Numbered from the stretch's first letter, positions 1 to 7,304 are shown. The stretch: 27,331 bases of DNA from a virus (IMGVR_UViG_3300031250_000121:1-27331), one strand, 5' to 3'. The notes: generated by a model not told the origin, from the sequence alone. Numbers and translations are program-made.

Positions 1-517
1 CGAAGAGCGCGCCATTGACGAAGAGCTGCGTCAGCGCGCCGAGCGCCTCGTCGAGGCTCTCGCCGAGCAGCACGGGCGACGTCCATGTCACCTGCCAGAG
101 CGCGACGCCGGCGTTCTGCGAGGCGTCGGAATATTCATTCGCCCCGCGCAAATTCTCCGGCTGAAAGACGCCCTCCAGCCCGAAGCGATGGCCGGCGACG
201 GCGAGCGCCACAGCATTGGCGATGAGCAGCGCCGCCGTGTCGCGCCCCACCTTGTCGCCTTCCTGCATGGCGTCCTTGGCGACGACGACGGCGGCGAAAT
301 GCACGGGCAGCCGCAGCATGCCGCTGGAATGGCGCTCGACGCGGTCGAAGCCCATGCAGGCCACGCGGATCGCTGGCGCGAGCGTCGCGAACTTCTTGAC
401 CTCGCCGTCGTCGAATGTCCCGCCATGCGGCTCGATCGAGCGCAGGCCGGGGATCTTCGCGCGCAGCCGCGTGACGACGGCGGCGCGCAGATTGACGAGA
501 TCGCCGACGCCGCTCAT
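1..517 (-). CDS. DUF1834 (Mu gp37-like) tail protein, cut by window edge
   Basis: Reading leftward from the ATG at 517 there are about 172 codons with no stop before base 1, so the C-terminus is missing. The translation begins MSGVGDLVNLRAAVVTRL and has the pattern of the DUF1834/gp37 family. This is a tail-region protein of Mu-like phages of roughly this size, whose precise role in the tail is not established. The start overlaps the gpG stop by four bases (ATGA, 514-517), indicating translational coupling. Probably only a short C-terminal tail is lost. Confidence 0.82.
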   Translation of the reverse strand, partial: MSGVGDLVNLRAAVVTRLRAKIPGLRSIEPHGGTFDDGEVKKFATLAPAIRVACMGFDRVERHSSGMLRLPVHFAAVVVAKDAMQEGDKVGRDTAALLIANAVALAVAGHRFGLEGVFQPENLRGANEYSDASQNAGVALWQVTWTSPVLLGESLDEALGALTQLFVNGALF

Positions 518-996
518 TGCAGCACCGTGGTCAGGAAGCGCTCGGCCGTGCGGATCATCTCCTCCTCATTGGCCTTGGAAAGCCCGACATAGCGGCGCGC
601 CGGAATGGTGACCTTGCCGGCGAAGACCTCCTTGCCGCCGATCTTGAAGACGAGCGCCTTGCCGTTCACGGGATAGATAGTCGCGCCGAGCTGATGCACG
701 CGGGCTCCGATCCAGCCGGAGCCCCAGCGCGCCTCGGTCTCGCCGGCGATATAGTCGATGTGGCGCGCCAGATGCTCGCCCTTGACGAAGAGCGCGGCGC
801 GGCCATCGATCGTCGGTTTCCAAGGCTTGCCTTCCGGCGTCGTCTTCTCGACCTCGAGGCGATGGCGCGTCTGCTCCTGGCCGCGTCGCGCCAGGCCTTC
901 CATCAGCTCGTGCTTCTCCAGCGCTGCTGCGCGGTTGAGCCGCGTCAGCGCGGCGGACATGCCGTTCACATCCATGTGGAAGGAGACGCCGTCCAT
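514..996 (-). CDS. Phage virion morphogenesis protein (Mu gpG-like)
   Basis: 160 residues. In the gpG family (phage virion morphogenesis / tail completion) the protein is needed to finish the tail and join it to the head. Visible features are a charged helical N-terminus with an RRGQEQTRHRLEVEK stretch, a GKPWKPT motif typical of the family, and a C-terminal IPARRYVGLS motif, which is the common family ending. An in-frame ATG at 1002 sits one base after the AAGGAG ribosome site, too close. The ATG at 996 has a spacing of seven and was chosen. In Mu, gene G follows F; here it lies between gp36 and gp37, as in some other Mu-like phages. Confidence 0.85.
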   Translation of the reverse strand: MDGVSFHMDVNGMSAALTRLNRAAALEKHELMEGLARRGQEQTRHRLEVEKTTPEGKPWKPTIDGRAALFVKGEHLARHIDYIAGETEARWGSGWIGARVHQLGATIYPVNGKALVFKIGGKEVFAGKVTIPARRYVGLSKANEEEMIRTAERFLTTVLQ

Positions 997-1009
997 CAGC
1001 ATGCTCCTT

Positions 1010-1456
1010 TCACATCGCCCTCAAACGATTGCGCGAGAACTCGCGGTCATTGGCGGCGACGATCGCCTCATTGGGCGACGGCACGGCGGCCGCTGGCGCG
1101 CCCGGCGGCGGGTTCTGCGGAATGTCGGCGAGCCCGCGCGCGACGTCGGAGAGGAATTTGCGCGCGGCCTCGACGGCGTCCTTGACGATGTCGTTGCGCG
1201 CGCCGGGCGTGTTGGACAGCTCGCCCATGGCGAGATCGCAGCAGAGATTGCGCAGCAGCGTCACGCCATCCGGCGCGGCGTCGATCGGCAGAGCGTAGCG
1301 CTTGGCGAAATAGCCGTTCATCACCGCGCTCGCGCTGTCGAGCGCGGCTTCTATGCGCAGCGGGTCGCGCGCCTGCGTCGCCCCGTCGAAGGCGGCGAGG
1401 TCCACCTGCTCCGCGCCCCACTTGCGCACGAGATCGGCTTCGGTGGCGTAGGACAT
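1010..1456 (-). CDS. DUF1320 (Mu gp36-like) protein
   Basis: 148 residues starting MSYATEADLVRKWG. This is the typical opening of DUF1320/gp36, a head-tail connector-region protein of Mu-like phages resembling head-completion adaptors. The family core is visible: an acidic N-terminal helix, the ALDSASAVMNGYFAKRY segment and a Cys-Cys pair in LLRNLCCDLAMGEL. The C-terminal third is Pro/Ala rich and probably disordered. A strong ribosome site (AAAGGAGAA) precedes the ATG. Directly upstream lie a GC-rich hairpin and a tRNA gene, so the 5' end of this coding segment on the processed late transcript may be created by tRNA maturation. Confidence 0.88.
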   Translation of the reverse strand: MSYATEADLVRKWGAEQVDLAAFDGATQARDPLRIEAALDSASAVMNGYFAKRYALPIDAAPDGVTLLRNLCCDLAMGELSNTPGARNDIVKDAVEAARKFLSDVARGLADIPQNPPPGAPAAAVPSPNEAIVAANDREFSRNRLRAM

Positions 1457-1471
1457 GAGTTCTCCTTTGCA

Positions 1472-1500
1472 GGGGGCGCGGGTTTGGACCCCGCGCCCCC
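1472..1500 (-). promoter_or_regulatory. 11-bp GC-rich stem-loop between tRNA and gp36
   Basis: GGGGGCGCGGG (1472-1482) pairs perfectly with CCCGCGCCCCC (1490-1500) across a seven-base loop. It lies 29 bases downstream of the tRNA 3' end and just upstream of the gp36 ribosome site. No run of U follows on the minus strand, so it does not look like an intrinsic terminator. A role in protecting the downstream mRNA end after tRNA excision, or in attenuation, is inference. Confidence 0.6.
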
Positions 1501-1529
1501 GCCGCGGTCTTGCTCTCGGGGGTTATGGT

Positions 1530-1604
1530 TGGGTGCGGGGGACGGACTCGAACCGCCGACCTCCTGGTTATGAGCCAGGCGAGCTGCCGCTGCTCTACCC
1601 CGCA
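1530..1604 (-). tRNA. tRNA-Met (CAU), elongator-like, with encoded CCA
   Basis: The minus strand folds into a complete 75-base cloverleaf. The acceptor stem TGCGGGG/CCCCGCA has seven pairs. The D-stem is GAGC/GCTC with a seven-base loop. The anticodon stem CCTGG/CCAGG carries loop CTCATAA (anticodon CAT). There is a five-base variable loop. The T-arm is GGCGG-TTCGAGT-CCGTC with one G-T pair, followed by discriminator C and encoded CCA. Position 1-72 is a normal T-A pair, and the anticodon stem lacks the three consecutive G-C pairs of initiators, so this is not tRNA-fMet. Elongator Met is favoured; an Ile tRNA with modified C34 cannot be excluded. It lies seven bases after the upstream gene, inside the late operon and on its strand, so it must be cut out of the late transcript. 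Confidence 0.93.
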
Positions 1605-1611
1605 AAACTCG

Positions 1612-1839
1612 TCAGGGGCGCGAGAGGCGCAGCTCCGGATCATTGGCGATCGCCTCTTGCTCCGCCTCCGTGAGCGTCGAGACGTCGACCAGGGTCGGCT
1701 CTGGCGTGAACTTTCGGCCGGCGCGCCAACGTCCGCCGGCCGGTCCGGTCACGGCGACGACGATGCCTCTCGGCTCGCCATCGACCGGCGGTTTCCCCTC
1801 TTTGTCGCCGTCGAGCGGCGTTTTGGATTTCTCGGCCAT
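1612..1839 (-). CDS. FluMu N-terminal-domain (gp35-like) protein
   Basis: 75 residues. The C-terminal half (GGRWRAGRKFTPEPTLVDV followed by an acidic LTEAEQEAIANDPEL segment) matches the pattern of the short FluMu_N/HI1506 domain found next to the major head gene in Mu-like prophages. That domain has an R(R/W)AG core, a hydrophobic turn and a 'L..DP.L' ending. The N-terminus is Lys/Asp/Pro rich and probably disordered. Start chosen at the ATG preceded by GAGGAGGACGGA. Function is unknown; position suggests a virion or head-assembly accessory. It ends seven bases before the tRNA gene. Confidence 0.75.
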   Translation of the reverse strand: MAEKSKTPLDGDKEGKPPVDGEPRGIVVAVTGPAGGRWRAGRKFTPEPTLVDVSTLTEAEQEAIANDPELRLSRP

Positions 1840-1867
1840 TCCGTCCTCCTCTTTCGATTTGCCGTGC

Positions 1868-2758
1868 TCAGTCGAGCCAGGGGACGTTGACGATCTCGAC
1901 GAGCTTGTAGAGCGTGTTGCTGGTCGCATCGATGACCTGCGCCTCGATGAGCGCGCGGGCGGCGAAGTAGGTCGAAGGACCGCACGCCATCACCTGCGGC
2001 TTGACGCCCAGCAGACGCCCTTCGTTAGACTTGAGCTGCGTCATCGCCGTATAGGCGGCCTGGACATTGGTGCTGTTGATCGTCTGCCTGCTCGCATAGG
2101 CCAGCTGCCAGAAGCCGTAGCCGAAGCCCGCGCGCAGATCGACGCCATAGGTGTATTCATTGCGCATGAAGACTTGGTCGCTCGAGCGGGCGTCGACCTT
2201 CGAGACGAACTCGGGCTTCTTGCGCGTCTGCAGGATCAGCGGCTTGAGGCTGCGCGAGAGATCGAGCAGGAACCAGGCGGGGCCGGAGCCGCCGCCGAAA
2301 TTCGAAACCGTGACCTCCTCTCCCGGCATCCCGACCGGATGATCCGTGTCGAAGAAATACTGGCCATCGAAGCATTTCGTCGCAAAGCCCGCATTGAGCA
2401 GGGCGAACAGCTCCTCGTCGTTGAAATAGCCGGCGGAGGAACCCATCGCCTCCATCAGCGGCCCGTAGACGTTCCACTGATCGTCCTCGATCGCCGGCCG
2501 CGGGACAGAGACCGTCGACTCGAAGGGCTTGTTCGAAATCTCGTAGCCGTCGGCGCGCAGGCTCTGGATCACACGATCGCCGATCCATTCGCGCAGCTTC
2601 GGAAATTGGCCGAGCCAGGCGTAGACATTCTTCGACGTCGAGGACGGCACCTCTGTTGCGAAGCGTCCCCACATGGGCGCGACGCCGCCGAGCGCTCGCT
2701 GGAAGTTGGCGCGATAGGCGGTATTGAGAAAATCGATATTGGCCTGATTGATGATCAT
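1868..2758 (-). CDS. Major head subunit (Mu gpT-like)
   Basis: 296 residues, close to the roughly 305 of Mu gpT. It forms the icosahedral capsid shell. Family hallmarks: the N-terminal MIINQANIDFLNTAYRANF segment, the MWGRFATEVPSSTSKNVYAWLGQFPKLREW block, and the middle FFDTDHPVG stretch typical of Mu-like prophage major head proteins. An upstream in-frame extension to 2950 exists but has unrelated low-complexity codons and overlaps the preceding gene, so the ATG at 2758 was chosen. It lies 32 bases downstream of the decoration-protein gene, as usual in head clusters. Confidence 0.95.
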   Translation of the reverse strand: MIINQANIDFLNTAYRANFQRALGGVAPMWGRFATEVPSSTSKNVYAWLGQFPKLREWIGDRVIQSLRADGYEISNKPFESTVSVPRPAIEDDQWNVYGPLMEAMGSSAGYFNDEELFALLNAGFATKCFDGQYFFDTDHPVGMPGEEVTVSNFGGGSGPAWFLLDLSRSLKPLILQTRKKPEFVSKVDARSSDQVFMRNEYTYGVDLRAGFGYGFWQLAYASRQTINSTNVQAAYTAMTQLKSNEGRLLGVKPQVMACGPSTYFAARALIEAQVIDATSNTLYKLVEIVNVPWLD

Positions 2759-2790
2759 GGCGCGCGCCCTCCCGGCGCAGAACGGTTGCG

Positions 2791-3186
2791 TTACGGGGTG
2801 ACGATCCAGACGCCGTCGGCTTCGACCTGGAAGATGGAGCCCGCCGCCGAGCGGCCGGTAGCGGTCTTGGTGACCGTGGCGTCGTCGAGCACATAGGCCA
2901 CGGCGCCCACATCGGCGGCGGCGAGCGCGTCGGCGCCGTTGTTCAGCCATTTGAAGACGCCCTTGCGCACCTTCACGGTCGCGACGCCGTCCGCCAGCGC
3001 GGTGGCGTCGACGGTCTCCTCGGCGCGGCCGACAACGACGAGGCCCGTCGCCGCATAGCCGGGACGCGCAAGGCCGGAGGCGAGCACCACGAGCGCGCCC
3101 TGAAAGATTTTCACGCCGCCTTTCACGCCGAAGACGCGAAAAACGCCTTCCTCCTGTCGCGTGACGCGGGGTCCGGTGAGAGCCAT
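2791..3186 (-). CDS. Probable capsid decoration/cement-like protein
   Basis: 131 residues, beginning MALTGPRVTRQEEGVF. The sequence is beta-rich (GALVVLASG, GLVVVGRAEE, VKVRKGVFKW, GAVAYVLDD, IFQVEADGVWI) with small residues at turns. This fits small capsid decoration or stabilisation proteins encoded beside the major head gene in Mu-like phages, with the recurring 'G.a..Gl.vvGRaeEtVD' and 'V.V.rGvF...N' pattern. Strong ribosome site AGAGGAG before the ATG. It sits between protease/scaffold and major head protein, where decoration proteins are normally found. The assignment is by pattern and position; the exact family name is not certain. Confidence 0.65.
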   Translation of the reverse strand: MALTGPRVTRQEEGVFRVFGVKGGVKIFQGALVVLASGLARPGYAATGLVVVGRAEETVDATALADGVATVKVRKGVFKWLNNGADALAAADVGAVAYVLDDATVTKTATGRSAAGSIFQVEADGVWIVTP

Positions 3187-3214
3187 GACGAACTCCTCTT
3201 TTGCGAGCGGCCGA

Positions 3215-3718
3215 TCAGGCCGTCACGGGCACGGGGCCCAGGGCCTTGGAGGCGAGATATTCGGCCTCGGTGATGTTGGTCATGGCGAGCAACGCCCGCT
3301 CCTCGGCGTTGAGCGCCGTCTGCGTTCCGCCCGCAGGGTCCTTCTTGCTGGGGTCCGATGACGTGAACATGGACGGCGCGGAGGCGGCGAAGGTCTTGAA
3401 ACGCTCGAGTCCGCCCTCGGCGCGGCAGCTCGCGAGGTGATAGTCCTTCGAGGCCGGCGCGACCTTGCCGGCGGCGACGGCCTCGTCGACCAGGCGCACG
3501 ATCTCGGCTTCACGCGCGGCCTGCGCGGCTTGCGCGATCGACTGCTCGGCGTTCTGAGCGCGCGCTGCCACGGCGTCATAGTCGGCGCGCGGCACGTAGC
3601 GCGAGAGATCGGCGGAGTTCGTCGCCGATGTCGCGTTCATGCGGTCGATCGCGGCGAGAACCTCCGCGAGCGACGCATTCTCGGCGAGGCCGAGCTTCTT
3701 CAGCAGTTCCTTGTCCAT
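3215..3718 (-). CDS. Internal-start scaffold protein (Mu Z-like), in frame in protease
   Basis: An in-frame ATG at codon 170 of the protease gene (MDKELLKKLGL) has an AAGGA ribosome site seven bases upstream, better than that of the full-length gene. It would give a 167-residue helical protein equal to the scaffold domain. In Mu, scaffold gpZ is made from an internal start within gene I, and the layout here is the same. Production of the short form is inferred. Confidence 0.68.
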   Translation of the reverse strand: MDKELLKKLGLAENASLAEVLAAIDRMNATSATNSADLSRYVPRADYDAVAARAQNAEQSIAQAAQAAREAEIVRLVDEAVAAGKVAPASKDYHLASCRAEGGLERFKTFAASAPSMFTSSDPSKKDPAGGTQTALNAEERALLAMTNITEAEYLASKALGPVPVTA

Positions 3719-4225
3719 CGAGGAGTCCTTCTGTCTGGAGTTGAGCGCGACCATCCCGAGGTTCGGGCGGTTCACGAGGCCCGCCCCGGCGAGCGAGACG
3801 ATCACGCCGCTGGCGCGGTCGAAGAGGAAGGTCGGAGAGAGGAAGCGATATTCACGCGTCTCGATCGCGGCTTTCGCCTTGTCGGTCCAGGAGACACGGC
3901 CCCAGGTCTCGCCGTCGCGGGTCTCGATGGCCTCGATCCATCCGGCGGCGGGCGCCGGATGGCCCTGCGGCGCGAGGCGATCCTGGCCATGTTCCCAGTC
4001 GATCGCGAGCGGACCGCCATGGGCGTTGAACGCGGAGACGAGCGCGCCGACGTCGGGGAGCCGCCATTTGCGGCCATCCCGGCCTATGATGTCCGGGCCC
4101 TTGGGCAGCAGCTGAACCCACTCCGGCGCGCCGCCTTCGGAGGCGAGCGCCAGAGCCTCGCCCTCGAGGGCGAGAGAGGCGTCATCACAGAGCGCGATGG
4201 AAAGGCTTGCGTCGGGGCTGATCAT
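3215..4225 (-). CDS. Prohead protease with C-terminal scaffold (Mu gpI/Z-like)
   Basis: 336 residues. The N-terminal half (about 1-165) is the Mu gpI protease: GAPEWVQLLPKGP near residue 32, LAIDWEHGQD near 75 and the conserved VSLAGAGLVNRPNLG near 145-160. The C-terminal half (170-336) is Ala/Glu-rich and helical (scaffold), with RYVPRADYDAV and a terminal LNAEERALLAMTNITEAEYL segment typical of this family. The protein cleaves prohead components and itself during capsid maturation. The gene begins the second late block, 37 bases downstream of a palindromic operator. No clear ribosome site precedes the ATG, which coincides with the transcription start predicted from the operator position, so translation may be leaderless. 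Confidence 0.92.
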   Translation of the reverse strand: MISPDASLSIALCDDASLALEGEALALASEGGAPEWVQLLPKGPDIIGRDGRKWRLPDVGALVSAFNAHGGPLAIDWEHGQDRLAPQGHPAPAAGWIEAIETRDGETWGRVSWTDKAKAAIETREYRFLSPTFLFDRASGVIVSLAGAGLVNRPNLGMVALNSRQKDSSMDKELLKKLGLAENASLAEVLAAIDRMNATSATNSADLSRYVPRADYDAVAARAQNAEQSIAQAAQAAREAEIVRLVDEAVAAGKVAPASKDYHLASCRAEGGLERFKTFAASAPSMFTSSDPSKKDPAGGTQTALNAEERALLAMTNITEAEYLASKALGPVPVTA

Positions 4226-4441
4226 GCGGGCACTATGCCCTGCGCCGCTCTGCTGGCAGCCGGAGACAGTTGTCTCCCTTGCGCCCCGATCTCCCCTTCG
4301 AATGATAATTGTATCGGCGCCGCCCGCGAGATGCGGGCGTTGAAAGGCTATTTTAAGCCGTGGGCGCGTTATTCCGATTTGCAGGGACGATGGCGGCCGA
4401 TAGGGGCTCGGGGCGCTCCACGGGCCGTTTCTGCGGCTCGC
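4226..4441 (-). other. Non-coding gap between two late gene blocks
   Basis: The gap of 216 bases separates the gpF-like gene from the protease gene. It holds the late operator (4262-4277), a 7-bp hairpin CGCCCGC/GCGGGCG (4321-4339, loop GAGAT) with no U-run on the minus strand, and an AT-rich patch around 4302-4314. I see no gene in it. Confidence 0.7.
4262..4277 (-). promoter_or_regulatory. Late-promoter operator 2 (upstream of protease)
   Basis: GGAGACAGTTGTCTCC is a dyad with 7-bp arms (GGAGACA/TGTCTCC). The same 16 bases with one centre change occur upstream of the endolysin gene at 12311-12326, and GCC precedes both. A TAG-containing hexamer starts about 26 bases downstream, which puts the dyad centre near -44, the position where Mu-type Mor/C activators bind. 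It would be the counterpart of Mu PI. The binding protein is inferred to be the Mor-like product of 12370-12771. Confidence 0.72.
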
Positions 4442-5605
4442 CTATTCCTCGCTCTCGAGCCCGTCGAGATAGACCGCGGCGCCGTCCCGCTCCACGCGCA
4501 TCGTCAGGCGTCGCCACAGCCCGCCGATCTTCGCCTCGACGCTCCGCGCCAGCGCCTTGCCGCGATCGAGGATCGTCTGCGCCAGCCCATAGGCCTCCGG
4601 CGTCGCGCCGATGCGCGCTGCGTCACGCACGGAGAGGCGCAGCGTGTGCGAGCCGGCGCCGGCGGCCTGCGCCTTATCGGCGGGGATCGAGGCGAATGGC
4701 AGCGATATGTCGCCGCGCGCGATCATGTCGGGATCGGTCGATGTCGGATCGAAATTCACGCCGCTGCTGGCGATGTGCCGAAACAGCGAAGAGCCGGCGA
4801 GATCGGCCGATGCGATGCGCCGCGTCGTCTCGTCCATCGCGTCCAGCTTGCCGGCGATGAAATCGGCCGCATTGCGCATGCGGAACTTGCCGGGGTTGTT
4901 GTTCCAGCCGGGGTCGATCCCGTTCGGCACGCGCGTGACCTCGCCCGTGCGCTTGTTGACGAAGACGGAAAAGCCGAAATCCTCCGGCCGATCGCCGAAG
5001 CGCGGACGGCCCTTCGCCTCCTCTTCGGAGAGCTGTCGCACGCGGCACTGGCAGAGCCAGCCATTGGGCGGATAGTGATCGTCCCACCAGATATCTTCGA
5101 CCTCGAGGATGGTCCCCACCCAGGTGAGATGCTCCTCGCGCTTATGCAGCGCGGTCGAGATCAGATATTCGAGATAGGGCAGCACGCGGCGCGTGCGCCA
5201 CGTGCGCTCCCATTCGCCGGCGGCATAGGCCGTATTCACATTTGCCCAATAGATCGTCTGTAGCCGGCGGACCGAGCCGAGCTGCACTTCGACGGGCTTG
5301 CCGGTGAGCGGGTCGAGCTGCTGCGCGTTGCCCCACCAGCCCTTGGCCTTCAACAGCGGTTCGAGGCCCTTTTTAAAATCGTCGAAATCCTGGCGGCCCT
5401 CGATCGCCTTCTGCAGCGCGCCATGGATATCGGCGAGGACGTCATAGCCGGCGCTCTTCGCCACGGTGAAGGCGTGCGCATGCTCGTCGAGCATGACGTC
5501 TTGCCAATGGAAGGACGGCTTCAGCGCCTTCTGGTCGAAGTAGCGAGTGACCTCGTTCGGCGGCTTCTTGAACGCCTCGGGCGCGAATGGGTCAGCGTCC
5601 GCCAT
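4442..5605 (-). CDS. Head morphogenesis protein (Mu gpF-like, SPP1 gp7 family) with C-terminal extension
   Basis: 387 residues. The N-terminal domain (about 1-235) is the Mu F / SPP1 gp7 minor head protein. It shows PPNEVTRYFDQKALKPSFHW near the start, YWANVNTAYAAGEWERTW at about 129-146, and the family signature R.EH..W.G......D.WW....PPNGWLCQCRVR near 158-192, with two Cys. A separate region (about 300-387) contains TLRLSVRDAARIGATPEAYG, LDRGKAL and a final WRRLTMRVERDGAAVYLDGLE. This resembles the phage Barnase-EndoU-ColicinE5/RelE-like (PBECR) nuclease modules often attached to such proteins. The core call is firm and the nuclease call tentative. It overlaps the portal gene by 14 bases. 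Confidence 0.9.
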   Translation of the reverse strand: MADADPFAPEAFKKPPNEVTRYFDQKALKPSFHWQDVMLDEHAHAFTVAKSAGYDVLADIHGALQKAIEGRQDFDDFKKGLEPLLKAKGWWGNAQQLDPLTGKPVEVQLGSVRRLQTIYWANVNTAYAAGEWERTWRTRRVLPYLEYLISTALHKREEHLTWVGTILEVEDIWWDDHYPPNGWLCQCRVRQLSEEEAKGRPRFGDRPEDFGFSVFVNKRTGEVTRVPNGIDPGWNNNPGKFRMRNAADFIAGKLDAMDETTRRIASADLAGSSLFRHIASSGVNFDPTSTDPDMIARGDISLPFASIPADKAQAAGAGSHTLRLSVRDAARIGATPEAYGLAQTILDRGKALARSVEAKIGGLWRRLTMRVERDGAAVYLDGLESEE

Positions 5606-7304
5606 TGGCGTTCCCCAGGCCGCGCGCCTTCATCTGCGCAATGGCGAGGCGATGAGCCAGCGCATCCGTGTCGAGATCGCCGGCGAGCTCGGCGAGGCGC
5701 TGCTTGAACTCCTCGAAGCTGGAGGAGGCCTCGGCCGCCTCGAGGATGGAGGCGACGATCGGCTCCATCTGCGGCTCCCAATCGGCGGCCTCCTCGGCGC
5801 CGATCGCGTCGACCTGGTCGACGCCGTCGCCGGCGGCGTTGAGCGCGACCTCCTCGGCCGTGAAGCTCTTGCCGCAGCCGCAAGGGCATTTGTAGAGCGC
5901 CGGCCGCTGGCTGTTCACCGCCTCGCGCAGCGCCTGCTTGGTGACCGGATCGGCCTTCTTCTCCGGCGCGGCCGTCTTCGGGGCTTCCAACAGCTCGTCG
6001 TCCTTATCAGGCTCCGACAGGCCGAGCTTGTCACGCACCTCGGCCTGTTTGACCTTGAGGCCGAGAGGCACCAGCGTGCCGAGCGCCGTCGAGAGGACGG
6101 CTATGTCCTCCGGCTCGGCGATCGGGAACTTCACCCAGGGCGTCTTGGCGTTGTCGCCGAAATTCACCTGGACGAAGGGCGCGATCAAATGGCGGTTGAG
6201 CGTGACGGCGAGCTGTCGCGCGTCTGCCTTCAGCAGGTCCAGCCGCACCTGATTGTGGACCTTGGCCTGGGCGAGCGAGCCGCCATTCTCGACCGTCATC
6301 GTCTGGCCGAGGATCATCTTCGACATTTGCTCGTCGAGGAATCGGGCGAGCCCTTCGAAAGGTGTCGTGCCGCTGCTGCTGCCCTTCGCTTGCAGGAACT
6401 CGATCATCATGGATTCGGGAATGATCGCCGCCGCGTCTGACGCGATGCTCATCACCGCCTGCAGCAGCTTGCGGCGCTCATCGCCCGTCGCGCTCGGATG
6501 ATATTTTCCGACGCGGATCGGCATGCCGTAGACGTCGAGGAATGACGCCCAATCTTTCAGGCTGAAAGACTTGAACAAGAAGGCCCAGGCGGCGAAGCGT
6601 GCGAAACCGCCGCGGATCGGAATGCCGCTCTTCTGGCGCGGCTTATGGACGATGTATTTGAACGGTTGCAGCTCGAGGCCGTCGATCGTGCCCAGCTCCT
6701 GCAGCCGCACCTCGCTGCGCGAGATATGGTCGAAGGTGAAATATTTCTGATCGCGCCAGAGATAGGCGAATGGCCACCACTTCCCGTCGCGCTCGGTCCA
6801 GAGGATTTCGACGACGGAATAGCCCTTGCCGAGGCCGTCCATCAGATCCTCGACCAGGTCGGGGAGCGTCGGCTCGTCGAGCAGCTCCTCGACGCCCTCG
6901 ACGATCTTCTTGTCGACGCCTTGCGCCTTCTCCTCGTCGATCGCCAGCTCGATGGAGGAGAGCGCGCGCTTTCTGGTGCCGAGCACGGAGAAATAATGCG
7001 CGTCCCGCTCCTCCATCTCCTCGGCGAGTTCGAGATAGAGCCGATGATCGCCGCGCACGGCGCCGCGCAGGATCGTCGCCAGCCGCTCCGGCGTGAGGCC
7101 GGAGGCGATGGATTGATCCCATAGCGTGCGCACGCCGATCAACTCCGGCCGCGCCTCCTCCTCCGAGAGCTTGCGCCGCTCGGAGGGCGCGAGCGAATGA
7201 CGGATCGGCTCGCCATCCGGCCCGAGCAGGCGCGTCGGGCCATGCATGCCGATGCGATCCTGCTCCGCCTCCAGCGCCTGGCGCGCGGTGAAATCGTCGA
7301 CCAT
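5592..7304 (-). CDS. Portal protein (DUF935, Mu gp29-like)
   Basis: 570 residues, forming the dodecameric DNA gate at the capsid vertex. DUF935 features include GPDGEPIRHSLAPS near the N-terminus, YSVVEILWTERDGKWWP, KPRQKSGIPIRGGFAR and SFSLKDWASFLDVYGMPIRVGKYHP. A FLDEQMSKMILGQTMTVEN stretch follows about two-thirds along. The C-terminal 120 residues add a CPCGCGKSF cluster, possibly metal binding, and a helical acidic tail. The ATG at 7304 shares its A with the terminase TGA. A TTG at 7307 is better spaced from AGGAAGG and could be the true start, adding one residue. Confidence 0.93.
   Translation of the reverse strand: MVDDFTARQALEAEQDRIGMHGPTRLLGPDGEPIRHSLAPSERRKLSEEEARPELIGVRTLWDQSIASGLTPERLATILRGAVRGDHRLYLELAEEMEERDAHYFSVLGTRKRALSSIELAIDEEKAQGVDKKIVEGVEELLDEPTLPDLVEDLMDGLGKGYSVVEILWTERDGKWWPFAYLWRDQKYFTFDHISRSEVRLQELGTIDGLELQPFKYIVHKPRQKSGIPIRGGFARFAAWAFLFKSFSLKDWASFLDVYGMPIRVGKYHPSATGDERRKLLQAVMSIASDAAAIIPESMMIEFLQAKGSSSGTTPFEGLARFLDEQMSKMILGQTMTVENGGSLAQAKVHNQVRLDLLKADARQLAVTLNRHLIAPFVQVNFGDNAKTPWVKFPIAEPEDIAVLSTALGTLVPLGLKVKQAEVRDKLGLSEPDKDDELLEAPKTAAPEKKADPVTKQALREAVNSQRPALYKCPCGCGKSFTAEEVALNAAGDGVDQVDAIGAEEAADWEPQMEPIVASILEAAEASSSFEEFKQRLAELAGDLDTDALAHRLAIAQMKARGLGNANGGR

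Noticed and set aside
1351-1605. An 84-codon minus-strand open frame with LAHNQEVGGSSPSP
   Set aside because: This peptide is the usual mistranslation of a tRNA gene; the tRNA at 1530-1604 explains it.
4321-4339. Hairpin CGCCCGC/GCGGGCG as a late-operon terminator
   Set aside because: There is no U-run after it on the minus strand and the stem is short; recorded only as a feature of the gap.
3437-5263. A 608-codon open frame on the plus strand
   Set aside because: It lies antisense to the protease and gpF-like genes and across their intergenic operator. Its translation is low-complexity Arg/Ala/Gly, as expected from the complement of GC-rich codons.
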